Source: Verrucomicrobiia bacterium (GTDB lineage: Bacteria; Verrucomicrobiota; Verrucomicrobiia; Limisphaerales; UBA9464). Taken from it: a DNA stretch of 36,719 nt. The position numbers were made by a program, and so were the translations under genes. The stretch is taken from NCBI GenBank assembly GCA_019634635.1, contig JAHCBB010000046.1:1-36719 (forward strand). Direction: 5' to 3'. Shown here in pieces: positions 25,809-34,310 of the stretch; the first letter of the stretch is position 1, and the number at the start of each line of letters is the position of its first letter. The notes under the pieces are model-generated. The model was given only the letters and a program-made list of their open reading frames with translations, had not been told where the DNA came from and did not search any database.

Positions 25809-27989
25809 GTGCCGCGCGATTCGTCACCCGACCCCCGCAGGGCCGCCCGCTCCTTCCGGCTCCAGGCCGCGTTGATTCTGCTGCCAGTCCTCCTGCTCGC
25901 GGTTCTGGCGGCGGCGGCGCTGAAAGGAGATCGCCAACAACTGGAGGTCCGGGCGCGGGAGGTCAGTGCCGCCGCCTCGCAGGCCCTTGCCCGTGCCCTG
26001 GCGCTGCGGCTTCGCGAGTCGCTTCAACAATACCTCGCGACGCGCAACCTCTGGTATCCCCCTGAAAGGTCCCCGGGGCTCCTGCAACCCGGTGTCCTGG
26101 CAACCTGGGTCGGGACCCCGGGGACGCCACTCATGGATCCCCCGGCTGGCCTCGCACCCGAGGACTGGGCGCTCCCGGAAATGGTTCAGGACCCGGATGG
26201 CACGCTGCGCATTCCGGCGCCGCGCCCCTTCAACCCGTTGCCCCCGAACTGGTGGAGCTCCCTGGATCCCGGGCTCCGTGAACGATGGGAAGTCGCGTGC
26301 CGGCTGGAGGCGGATCAGGCCCCCCGTGAGGATCTGATCGCCGCATTCAATCGCTGCCGGGACGCAGGGGTTGACGTCGGATTCGACGCCAACGTCTTGT
26401 TCGCGCTCCGCCGCCTCCAGGCGGCATCCGGGGACGCCGCCGCCCGGTGGGAGTCCCTGCATTCGTTCAGCCCCGGACCCGGCCTGACGCCGGCTGGAGT
26501 TCCGCTTGCCGCCGTGGTGCTATTCGAGTGCCTGGATGCGGCTCCACAAAGCCCGATGGATGCGACACTTCAACGACGGCTGGAAGACGTTGTTTTCCGG
26601 TTCCCTTCGATTCTGACCCCAGTGCTCCTGGACCGTGCCGCCCGAATGGAATCGGGATCCTCCGGCACGCCAGATTCCTTCGTCTGGAGCCTGCAGACGC
26701 GCTGGCGGGCGGATGAACGTCTCCGCGACCTCGCGCGCCGGTGGGCGCCCGGTCCGCTCACCAACCTCCAAGCCTCGTGGATGACGGCAGGTACCGGGGA
26801 GTTCCTGGTGGTCCGGCGACCGTTCCTGGAGGTTCGTGCCGACGACGCACCCGGAAGCCCTCAAGCCAATGCGTGGGTCCAGTCCGCCGTGATTCCGGAA
26901 CGGGTTTTGACTTCCCTCCTGGAGACCCTCCTCGAGGAGACCCGGTCGCTGATCCCACCGTATGCCGCCGCTGAAGTCGGGCTGCTCGACCGGCCGTTGG
27001 CCGGCAGCCCGCGCACAGGCGGAGGCGCGGATCTCGCACGATCCGTAGCGCCGATGGGCGGCTCATCGGTCCTGATGCTGCCCCTGCAGGCCGGGCTGTG
27101 GCTACAGGATCCTGAAGCACTGTACGCGGGTCAGCGACGACGAGAATTTTGGACCGCCGGGTTCATCCTACTCGCCGTGGTTTCCGCCCTGTTCGGCGTC
27201 CTCCAATCATGGCGAACCCTTCAGCGGCAACTGGCCCTTCATGAGGAGCAGTCCAACTTTGTCGCCGCCGTGTCGCATGAACTGCGCGCGCCGCTCGCCT
27301 GTGTCCGCCTGCTGGCGGAGGGCCTCGCGGATGGCCATGTCACCGTCGAGTCCAGGCGACAGGAGTATGCGCGTTGCCTCGTCGCTGAAGCCCGCCGTCT
27401 CGGGACACTGATCGAAAACGTCCTGAGCGTTTCGCGCCTCGGACAGGGTCCCATTCGGGCAGAAAACCAGCCCACGGATATCCGCCGCCTCGTGCGGGAT
27501 ACGGTGGCCCGGTTCGAACCGCTGGCAGCGGAACGCGGTGTCCGGATCTCCCTGGAGGATCAAACCGGGGACCCACCCCCGGAGCCCTCGTGGGACGGCC
27601 TCGCGGTGCAGCAAGCCCTGGCCAATCTGCTCGACAACGCCCTGAAGCACAGCCCGAACGCCTCATCTGTCGTCGTGGGCATGGGGTATCCTTCCGGCAC
27701 AATCACCGACCGGTTGCAGCTCTCGGTGCGGGACCAGGGGCCCGGAATCCCCCCGGAGGATCATCAACGCATCTTCGAACGGTTCTACCGGCGCGGTACC
27801 GAGTTGCGGCGCGAAACCCGCGGAGTCGGCCTCGGACTTGCCCTGGTGCGGGAAGTGGCCCGCTCCCACGAAGGTCGCGTCTGGGTGGACAGTTGTCCCG
27901 GCGCCGGGGCCACCTTCATCCTCGAACTGCCCATGACCGCGTCCCTGCCGGACGTGCGGCAAGCCGGAAGGAGCCCACATGTCCAGTGA
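25809..27989 (+). CDS. Sensor histidine kinase with large extracytoplasmic domain
   Basis: About 726 residues from the GTG at 25809. That start gives a short basic N terminus (VPRDSSPDPRRAARS) before TM1 (about 20-38); the frame remains open to 25737, but the extra segment would overlap the predicted promoter. A very large extracytoplasmic region (about 40-455) has no recognised sensor fold. TM2 is about 458-478. The kinase core has the H-box FVAAVSHELRAPLACV (His490), N-box NLLDNALKHSP, G1 DQGPGIP, F-box IFERFYRRG and G2 GVGLGLAL, so it is predicted to be active. It overlaps the regulator gene by 11 nt. The stimulus is unknown; the PhoB-like direct repeats nearby do not prove phosphate sensing. 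Confidence 0.9.
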   Translation: MPRDSSPDPRRAARSFRLQAALILLPVLLLAVLAAAALKGDRQQLEVRAREVSAAASQALARALALRLRESLQQYLATRNLWYPPERSPGLLQPGVLATWVGTPGTPLMDPPAGLAPEDWALPEMVQDPDGTLRIPAPRPFNPLPPNWWSSLDPGLRERWEVACRLEADQAPREDLIAAFNRCRDAGVDVGFDANVLFALRRLQAASGDAAARWESLHSFSPGPGLTPAGVPLAAVVLFECLDAAPQSPMDATLQRRLEDVVFRFPSILTPVLLDRAARMESGSSGTPDSFVWSLQTRWRADERLRDLARRWAPGPLTNLQASWMTAGTGEFLVVRRPFLEVRADDAPGSPQANAWVQSAVIPERVLTSLLETLLEETRSLIPPYAAAEVGLLDRPLAGSPRTGGGADLARSVAPMGGSSVLMLPLQAGLWLQDPEALYAGQRRREFWTAGFILLAVVSALFGVLQSWRTLQRQLALHEEQSNFVAAVSHELRAPLACVRLLAEGLADGHVTVESRRQEYARCLVAEARRLGTLIENVLSVSRLGQGPIRAENQPTDIRRLVRDTVARFEPLAAERGVRISLEDQTGDPPPEPSWDGLAVQQALANLLDNALKHSPNASSVVVGMGYPSGTITDRLQLSVRDQGPGIPPEDHQRIFERFYRRGTELRRETRGVGLGLALVREVARSHEGRVWVDSCPGAGATFILELPMTASLPDVRQAGRSPHVQ

Positions 27990-28686
27990 CCCGCCCAGCG
28001 CCCGGATCCTCGTCATTGAGGATGAATCCTCAATGCGAATGGTGCTGACCGACCGCCTCGAGGCGGCCGGGCATCGGGTGCTCACGGCGACCGACGGCGC
28101 CTCCGGGCTGGAGGCTGTCCGACGGGAGCATCCCGACCTCATCCTGCTGGACGTGATGATGCCGCGACTCGACGGCATCACGCTTGCGGGTGAGTTGCGA
28201 CGCCAGGGCATCCGAACTCCCATCCTCATGCTCACCGCGCGCGGGTTTGTGGGGGACCGGGTCCGCGGTCTGGATGCCGGGGCGGACGACTATCTGACCA
28301 AACCCTTCAGCGGCGACGAACTCCTGGCCCGGGTGAGGGCATTGTTGCGGCGGTCGGGTCCGGACGCCCGGCCGACGCCGCGGCGCGTGCAACTTGGGGA
28401 CGTCACCGTGGATTTCGAGCGACTCGAGGCCTCGCGGTCGGGACGCCCCCTGCACCTCACCTCCAAGGAATTTGCCCTGCTTCGGTTGATGGCGGAAACC
28501 CCGGGGGTGCCGGTGAGCCGCGAGACATTTCTGGACCGAATCTGGGGGGTCGCGGCCTACCCCACCACGCGGACGGTGGACACCCACCTGGGTACCCTGC
28601 GATCCAAGGTGGAGTCCGATCCGGCGAATCCGCGATTTCTCCGGACGGTCCACGGCCGGGGGTACAAGCTGGTTCTGACGAATTGA
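27979..28686 (+). CDS. OmpR/PhoB-family response regulator
   Basis: 235 residues. The receiver domain (9-122) has acidic Glu14/Asp15, phospho-acceptor Asp58 in LILLDVMMPRLDG, Thr86 in LMLTARG and Lys108 in YLTKPFSGDELLARV. The winged-helix DNA-binding domain (about 138-235) has LTSKEFALLRLM and TRTVDTHLGTLRSKVESDP, ending in the typical VHGRGYKLV. The ATG at 27979 follows a good ribosome site (GGAAGGAG, 27966-27973) inside the end of the sensor gene, so the pair is coupled. Its stop codon lies inside the 11-bp-period repeat at 28684-28699, which is its most likely binding site. Confidence 0.95.
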   Translation: MSSDPPSARILVIEDESSMRMVLTDRLEAAGHRVLTATDGASGLEAVRREHPDLILLDVMMPRLDGITLAGELRRQGIRTPILMLTARGFVGDRVRGLDAGADDYLTKPFSGDELLARVRALLRRSGPDARPTPRRVQLGDVTVDFERLEASRSGRPLHLTSKEFALLRLMAETPGVPVSRETFLDRIWGVAAYPTTRTVDTHLGTLRSKVESDPANPRFLRTVHGRGYKLVLTN

Positions 28687-28699
28687 CAAATTCCTGACA
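28684..28699 (+). promoter_or_regulatory. OmpR/PhoB-type tandem site upstream of the ankyrin gene
   Basis: Two perfect TGACA half-sites (28684-28688 and 28695-28699) are 11 bp apart. On the reverse strand they read TGTCA-6 bp-TGTCA, the geometry of a PhoB box. The site lies in the 60-nt gap before the ankyrin gene and repeats the site found before the sensor gene. TTGACA (28683-28688) or CTGACA (28694-28699) could also serve as a -35; no clear -10 follows. Confidence 0.55.
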
Positions 28700-28746
28700 A
28701 CTCCGGCGGCGGTCGAGCTCAGGCTCAATCCAACCAAGACACGCTT

Positions 28747-30690
28747 ATGAATCTGACACGCATTCTCCGCAGGGGTGTCCTCGTGCAACGCCCGGTCCCC
28801 TTCACGATGTTCCTCGCGGCCATCCTCAGCCTTTCCGGAGTGCGGGAGGGATTCGCCGCAGATCCCATCGAAGCCGCGCTGCAACAGGGACTGGTCGCTG
28901 AGGAGGCGCAACGCGATTTCCGGGCGGCGCGCGCCGCCTATGACGAGGCGGTGCGCCTGGCGGACGCCCGCCGGGGGACCACCGCCACGGCACTCTACCG
29001 TCTGGCCGACGTGGAGCGGCGCCTTGGGGACATCGAGGCGGCGCGGACTCACTTCGAGCGACTGATCCGCGAATATCCGGAGCAGACCGCGCTGATCGAA
29101 CTGGCGCGACGTGAGACGGTGCCGGAAGGAACGGACCCAGGTCAGCGCGGGGACGATCCGAACCAACTCCTGCGGCAGGAAATCGCGGTCGCCGAAGAGG
29201 CATTGAGACTTGTTCAGGGGCGGCAGGCCTCGCGGGAGGAAGTGCTGCGCGCCCAGCGCGAGGTCCTGTCGCTCAAGCGACAGTTGGCATCGCAACCGCG
29301 TCTTCTCGACGTGGTGGATTTGGACCTGACAGTTCCCTCCAAACCGGCCACCAACCCGGCTCCGTCACGCCGTTTGCTTACCCTCAGCGAGGAAGAAGTG
29401 GAATTGGCCCGGCTCCGGCGACTGGCTGAGGAAAGCCCGGATCTGCTGCGGCGTCCCGGCCCCAACGGGACGCCCTTGCAGAACGCGGCGAGCAAGGAGT
29501 GGATCGCGGTTGTGGAGTTTCTGCTGGATCTGGGGGTTTCCCCGGATGATTCCAGTCAGCACACCCGGACGACGGCCCTGCAACGGGCCGTCAGCAAGGG
29601 AAACCTGAAACTCGCCACCCTCCTTCTGGATCGGGGTGCCGACGTCAACGCCCGGGGAAACGGCTCCGAAACGGCGCTTCACGTGGCGGCACGATCCGGA
29701 CACCGGGCCGTTGCGGAGTTGCTGATCGAGCGCGGTGCGCACCTCAATGATCCAGGGAGCACAATTCAACACACAGATTCACCCGGAAACAATCTGGAGG
29801 GGGTCAGCAGAGGCAACACACCCCTCCATCTTGCAGCACACCACGGTGCCCCATCCCTGGTGGACCTGCTCCTCGCGAGAGGGGCCGCCCTTGAGGCGAA
29901 AAATGACCTCGGTCGGACACCCCTTGTGATTGCAGTGGTTTCTCAGCAACCCGCCTGCGTTGACCGCCTGCTCAGGGCGGGTGCCAACAGCGACGTCATG
30001 GCGCGAATGCCCGGCTCAGAGTGGGAGAGCACTCCGGTCCAATGGGCGGCCGGAGCTGGAGAAGAGGCCATTCTCAAGATGTTGCTCGACGCCGGATCCA
30101 CTCCTCGCACGGCATACCCGAATGGAACCACGCCCCTGCACCTGGCCGCAGCTCAAGGGCACGACGGCAGCGTACGGGTGCTGCTGAAGGCAGGTGCGAA
30201 TCCCAATGCACGAACGGACGACGGCAAGACCCCGCTCGACCTCGCGCCCGAACCCATCCAGCAAACGCTTCGGGATACCGGAGGAACCAATGCCGTGCCG
30301 CCCTCTCAGCGGGGGCCGAATTCAGGGGTCCCAAGGCAGATTCCGGCGGTTGTCCGAATGCCTCAGCCGCTTGGGATTCAACATGTCCAAGGTTTTCATC
30401 CTTCCAGAACGCAGTCCGGATTACCAGCGCGAATCCACGGCGAGGTCTTTGGTGTCATCCCCATTGAAGTCGGGTCGCCCGTTCGGCTCCGCCGAGCATT
30501 GGAATCCCTCAATCCGCCGTCATCCGCGGATCTGGCCCATGTTCAGTTGCGACGAATGGACCCGGCGTCCGGAACTCAGGAAACCATCGAACTGGACCTT
30601 ACCGCTCCCGAAGACGCCTCGCCGGAGTCCGACCCGGTCCTTCAGCCGGGGGATGAAGTCCTGATTCCCCCACGCCCGCGCAGGCCCTGA
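28747..30690 (+). CDS. Exported TPR-ankyrin-repeat protein with SLBB-like C terminus
   Basis: 647 residues. A signal peptide ends near GFAAD (about 38). TPR-like helices cover about 40-115 (FRAARAAYDEAVRLAD, GDIEAARTHFERLIREYP) and a charged helical, possibly coiled-coil stretch about 135-185. Ankyrin repeats from about 205 to 510 include TALQRAVSKGNLKLATLLLD, ETALHVAARSGHRAVAELLI, NTPLHLAAHHG and TTPLHLAAAQGHDGSVRVLL. The C terminus (about 565-645) resembles an SLBB/polysaccharide-export beta-grasp module, ending in VLQPGDEVLIPP. Parts of the repeat region (about 29750-29830) and linker are visibly less GC-rich than neighbours, suggesting recent repeat growth. It follows the two-component genes by 60 nt and is their likely target. 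It may act as an envelope scaffold; the function is unknown. Confidence 0.85.
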   Translation: MNLTRILRRGVLVQRPVPFTMFLAAILSLSGVREGFAADPIEAALQQGLVAEEAQRDFRAARAAYDEAVRLADARRGTTATALYRLADVERRLGDIEAARTHFERLIREYPEQTALIELARRETVPEGTDPGQRGDDPNQLLRQEIAVAEEALRLVQGRQASREEVLRAQREVLSLKRQLASQPRLLDVVDLDLTVPSKPATNPAPSRRLLTLSEEEVELARLRRLAEESPDLLRRPGPNGTPLQNAASKEWIAVVEFLLDLGVSPDDSSQHTRTTALQRAVSKGNLKLATLLLDRGADVNARGNGSETALHVAARSGHRAVAELLIERGAHLNDPGSTIQHTDSPGNNLEGVSRGNTPLHLAAHHGAPSLVDLLLARGAALEAKNDLGRTPLVIAVVSQQPACVDRLLRAGANSDVMARMPGSEWESTPVQWAAGAGEEAILKMLLDAGSTPRTAYPNGTTPLHLAAAQGHDGSVRVLLKAGANPNARTDDGKTPLDLAPEPIQQTLRDTGGTNAVPPSQRGPNSGVPRQIPAVVRMPQPLGIQHVQGFHPSRTQSGLPARIHGEVFGVIPIEVGSPVRLRRALESLNPPSSADLAHVQLRRMDPASGTQETIELDLTAPEDASPESDPVLQPGDEVLIPPRPRRP

Positions 30691-31158
30691 GCGCTTGGCG
30701 AACAATTCGGACGGACAGGTCATCAGTGGATCACCTCACCCGGTCACCCACTGGTTCCACCGCCGGTGGGTACGAGGCTCCCGCCGCGTCACACGCGCAA
30801 TCGCGAGCCAGGCCTGTGGGGGCTCCACGCTCCGACGAATCAAGTGTTGCCCGCCGCATCGGGTCCGCAGCCTGGTGGTCTCCTCTGACGAGCCGCACAC
30901 TTGGGATGTCACCACCAAGTTGTCCGCGTTCGGACGCACGTCGGAGCCTTGCCGGCCGTGAACAGCTACCTCTCTGGGAATCCGCTCCACGGTTCGAAAC
31001 GCTCGTCCGATACAAAGCAGCCGAGACGCGCCGTGTCAGCGCCGCACAAGGACCAGCGCCCGCAAGCCCGGCATCTCCGCCCGATCCGGAGTCCCGCCGC
31101 GCCGGAAACGATGCGTTGCAGGTGGGCGCCGATCCCTCCCGGTGCCGGATGCCCGGGG
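30691..31158. other. Non-coding or decayed gap
   Basis: 468 bp between the ankyrin gene and the convergent isochorismatase-like gene. Overlapping open frames on both strands are Arg/Ala/Pro-rich, have no family motif and lack ribosome sites, so I call no gene. No tRNA-like cloverleaf and no terminator with a T-run were seen. Confidence 0.5.
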
Positions 31159-32031
31159 TCAGTCCGCGGCACGCACCGGCCGAGAATCCTCCTTGAAGCG
31201 GAACGGCGGCCGGCCGGTGAGGTCGGTGCTGGTGATGGTCGGACACCAGAATTTCTCAACGTGCCCGATCACCAGGTCAGTCCCCTCGAAGTGGGAGACG
31301 TGAGGCGCCTTGTCCGGATTGTACATGGTGTCGGTGAAGTCCCGACACAGCACAACCTGGTTCCCGAGACGCACCTGCTGCCGGAGGGCGAAGGGACGGC
31401 CCAGGACGCACATGTTCAGGTGGACACCCACCAGGATCACCTGGGTGATGCCCCGCTCCGTGAGGAGGTTCCAGGTCTCCTGCCCGTGATCGGTGACAGC
31501 ATCCCCGGGGCGAATCTCAATGGCCGGAATCTGGCGGGTCCAAGCCTCGCGAATGGTGCACTTCTCGTCGCAGTCGCAGCCCATGTCGGAATCGTCCACG
31601 GGCATCTCCGGTTCCCGGGGGGCGTCGGGCCAGCACCAGGCGGTCCCCCAGCGTTGGAGCGTGGACAGTGGCACGGGCGTCGGGGCAAAAGGCGCCCGGC
31701 GCGCCAATTCCCGCTCCGGCGTGCCGTCGTAGAACGACGTCACGCTGCTGGGGGCATGGATGACGAAGAGGCCCCGATCCCGGGCCTCCCGGACCAGTTC
31801 ATTGAGGGGGCCGGCCATCTCCACGACCCTCCGGGCCGCGCTGCGGCACCAGTGATCGTCCCACATGTCACAGATGATGAGCGCGGTCCGCGACGGCTCC
31901 CAACGAAGCGTGCGGACCACCGGGGCGGCCTCCGGACGCCCCGCGGGCCGGGAGCGGGCTCGCAGCTCGAGCGGTTCGGCGGCCGCGGCCAAAAGGGGGA
32001 CCACGAGCAGGAACAGGATCAGCGTCTTCAT
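31159..32031 (-). CDS. Secreted isochorismatase-like cysteine hydrolase
   Basis: 290 residues with a clear signal peptide (MKTLILFLLVVPLLAAAAEP), so exported, unlike typical cytoplasmic isochorismatases. The fold signatures are the catalytic Asp55 in LIICDMWDDHW and nucleophile Cys208 in VILVGVHLNMCVLGRPFALRQ, followed by LCRDFTDTMYNP. The middle Lys of the usual Asp-Lys-Cys triad is not evident in the expected place (AIEIRPGDAVTDHGQETW). An acidic, Cys-containing insertion DDSDMGCDCDEKC (146-158) could bind metal or form disulfides. Similar secreted proteins with DAVTDHGQE-like and NMCVLGRPF-like blocks are familiar to me from PVC genomes. The substrate is unknown. It lies 61 nt downstream of the deoxyhypusine synthase homologue and may be cotranscribed. 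Confidence 0.82.
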   Translation of the reverse strand: MKTLILFLLVVPLLAAAAEPLELRARSRPAGRPEAAPVVRTLRWEPSRTALIICDMWDDHWCRSAARRVVEMAGPLNELVREARDRGLFVIHAPSSVTSFYDGTPERELARRAPFAPTPVPLSTLQRWGTAWCWPDAPREPEMPVDDSDMGCDCDEKCTIREAWTRQIPAIEIRPGDAVTDHGQETWNLLTERGITQVILVGVHLNMCVLGRPFALRQQVRLGNQVVLCRDFTDTMYNPDKAPHVSHFEGTDLVIGHVEKFWCPTITSTDLTGRPPFRFKEDSRPVRAAD

Positions 32032-32092
32032 CGGGAACTTCCGGACAACAGGGCACCATAGAAGGTCGTCGGCAGCAAGCCCGCGCCCCGGA

Positions 32093-33271
32093 TCACTTCG
32101 GCTTCAGACCCACGCTGCTCCCGCGTTTCGCAATCTTCCGGCTGGTGGTGACCTTGCCGACGGTGCCGGTCTTCAAGTAGCGGGTTCTCACCGCGTCGAG
32201 AATCGCGTCGCGATGGTCGTAGAGCCGCTTCGGACGCCGCGGCTTGTGGCGGCTGAGGGCAAATGCCGAGATCAACGGCAGGACGAGCGTGCTGTCGGCG
32301 TAGCACACGACGCTGTCGGGCAGTTTGTCCGGATCCACCTTCCCCCAGCTCACCGCCTCGGCCGGCGTGGCGCCGCTCAGACCCCCGGTGTCCGGACGTG
32401 CATCGGTGCACTGCAGGAAGTAATCATGCCCCTTTTCCACGATGCCCATCACCTCCTGGATCTGCGGTTCGGTCTGGAGCATGAAGTTCTTGGGGCTGCC
32501 GCCGCCGAGGATGAACACACTGCTGGTGTGCCGGGTGGATTTGGCGTGGTAGACGATGCCGGCCGTCTGGTTGACGTCGCGGTTGACATCAAACATCAGC
32601 CCCGAGCCGCGCAGGGACATTGCGGCCACGTTCATGCCGATGGAGCTGTCACCCGGGCTGCTGGTGAAGATCGGGATCCCACATTCATGGGCGGTTGCCA
32701 GCACGGAGCTGTCCTTCAATCCAAGGCGCCGCCCCCGCTCCCGGACATATCCTCCGAGCAGGAAGTGAAACTCGTCGGTGCCCATCGCACGTTGGAATTC
32801 CGGTCCCTGAATGACCTCCCGGACAAAGGCGTCGGTGTCGAGGAGGACGTTGTAGTCGAACAGCACGTCATAGATGCGGATCACGCCGTCGCGATGCAGG
32901 ACGACGTCATCGAGAAACGGCGATCCGCTGTGCAGGTGCATGTCGAGGCCGAAGTGCAGGTCGTGGTAGAGGTTGGCCCCGGTGGAGACGATCCAGTCCA
33001 CGAACCCGGCCTTCATCAGCGGGATGAGGCAGCTCTTGCCCAGTCCGGCCGGGGTCAACGCCCCGGTGAGCGACACGCCCACAAAGCCGTCGTCGGCGAG
33101 CATTTTCCGGGTGAACAACTGGCAGGCCTCCCGGAGGCGTCCCCCGTTGTAGGCGAGCATCACCTGATCCACGAGATCGGCGGCGGTGATGTCGCGCCCG
33201 ATCCCCAGCGGGTTGAGGCGCGGGTAATGGGCGAACTTTCGCGACCCGGAACGTTTTGGTGACGAGCTCAT
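32093..33271 (-). CDS. Deoxyhypusine synthase family protein
   Basis: 392 residues. The NAD-binding fold and active-site segment of deoxyhypusine synthase are plain: SLTGALTPAGLGKS, VSTGANLYHDLHFGL, IFTSSPGDSSIGMN, SGLMFDVNRDVNQTAG and AEAVSWGKV. Lys311 corresponds to the lysine that forms the enzyme-intermediate imine in the human enzyme (VSWGKI). The eukaryotic substrate eIF5A is absent from bacteria, and some bacterial homologues make homospermidine or related polyamines from spermidine/putrescine, so a polyamine aminobutyl-transfer role is most likely. The start ATG at 33271 (MSSSPKRSG) is preferred over the open frame to 33406, whose N terminus lacks family similarity. The basic N and C termini are family additions of unknown role. 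Confidence 0.92.
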   Translation of the reverse strand: MSSSPKRSGSRKFAHYPRLNPLGIGRDITAADLVDQVMLAYNGGRLREACQLFTRKMLADDGFVGVSLTGALTPAGLGKSCLIPLMKAGFVDWIVSTGANLYHDLHFGLDMHLHSGSPFLDDVVLHRDGVIRIYDVLFDYNVLLDTDAFVREVIQGPEFQRAMGTDEFHFLLGGYVRERGRRLGLKDSSVLATAHECGIPIFTSSPGDSSIGMNVAAMSLRGSGLMFDVNRDVNQTAGIVYHAKSTRHTSSVFILGGGSPKNFMLQTEPQIQEVMGIVEKGHDYFLQCTDARPDTGGLSGATPAEAVSWGKVDPDKLPDSVVCYADSTLVLPLISAFALSRHKPRRPKRLYDHRDAILDAVRTRYLKTGTVGKVTTSRKIAKRGSSVGLKPK

Positions 33272-33954
33272 GGGCGGCGAAGTGTCCCGAGCCCGAAACG
33301 GATTGCACGGAATTTTACGCCGGCCACGGAACGCCCAAGGCGCCCCAGGCCTCCCTCCGACAAGCCCAATTCTCCTTCCCGCGGCCCTACCCCCGGACGG
33401 ATGCATTCTTCATGGGCCCTTCGCCCGAAACCGGAGGCCAATGGAGACAGTCCGCTGCAGACCAGACCACCGGGCCGCCCGACGGCCCACGGATCCATCA
33501 GGTAAACGGTTGCGCTGGGCTCATCAATCGCCAGTGCGGTGACAGCGGCCTCGTCGCTCTTTGGGAGTTGTGGACCAGTGGCGAGGGCTGAGCACTGGAA
33601 GTGCCATCGGTGAGAGGCAATGCGGTCGAATCGACAAATGACATTTCTGTCAGCTCCACCGCGCCGTCACCGGAGACCATCAATCCGCCGCGTCCCGATG
33701 ATGCGCAAAATCGGGTGTTGGAGGCGATCAACGGCAACTGACGCCGGGGACCGCCCAGGAAGTGATCCCGCAGGCCCAGCCGCCGGGGCGCCGATCCCCA
33801 GCCCTTCGACCCGCTCTCGTCTCGGAGAAGGTTCGACGCATCACCCGAGATGGCCTCGAGGAAATCGTTTCGAAAACATGCAAACCTGGCACCGGCATTG
33901 CCACGACACCGGCAATGGAGTTAACTGCCCGGCACCCCTACGGTCCCGCCGGCC
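33272..33954. other. Decayed accessory region
   Basis: 683 bp with no intact gene. One minus-strand stretch near 33490-33575 reads SDEAAVTALAIDEPSATVYL, which looks like a lone strand from a repeat or beta-propeller protein, but stops and frame changes surround it. A second minus-strand frame (33600-33720) reads VSGDGAVELTEMSFVDST with no partner domain. These are probably gene debris. A plus-strand open frame at 33620-33970 has no recognisable family. Confidence 0.4.
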
Positions 33955-34292
33955 TCATGGATTTTGGTAGGCGATGAGATCGGCCTGCAGCAGGCGCTGG
34001 CGGGCGGTGTGCACCGCTTGGGGATCCAGACGCAGCAAGCGGCTCAGGCTCGCATCGGAATAGAAGCTCAGGCCGCGGAGTCGGCGACGGTGCGCAGGAA
34101 CAGGTACAGGGCCAGGGACTCCGGATCGGTGTGGGCGGTGGCATCACAGCGGAAGAGCCGCTGGTCGCACCAACTGAAGCGAGGAGGGACAACACGCAGC
34201 CGATCTGGGTTGATGCTGACAGTTGTCCTGTCCCTTGGGTGCTCTCTCCGCTGGGGATCTCTGGTGGTGGGGCCTCCGCGATGATGCGCCAC
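33955..34292 (-). pseudogene. Frameshifted helix-turn-helix gene, probably mobile-element associated
   Basis: From 34292 down, the frame reads RFSWCDQRLFRCD...DPESLALYLFLRTVADS and then stops at 34068-34070. Moving one base near 34075 restores a matching continuation, GLSFYSDASLSRLLRLDP...ARQRLLQADLIAYQNP, ending at 33955-33957. The two halves together look like a small winged-helix protein of a type I associate with IS21-like elements (RFSWxDHRLxR, ALALYLFL, GLSFYSD), which normally continues beyond LIAYQ. A single missing base and a truncated end make this a pseudogene, unless the deletion is a sequencing error. No transposase gene is next to it. Confidence 0.55.
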
Positions 34293-34310
34293 CGGGGTGG
34301 GCCTCCGGAA

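Noticed and set aside
30731..31246. 171-residue minus-strand and 156-residue plus-strand frames in the gap after the ankyrin gene
   Set aside because: They overlap each other, lack motifs and run into the isochorismatase-like gene.
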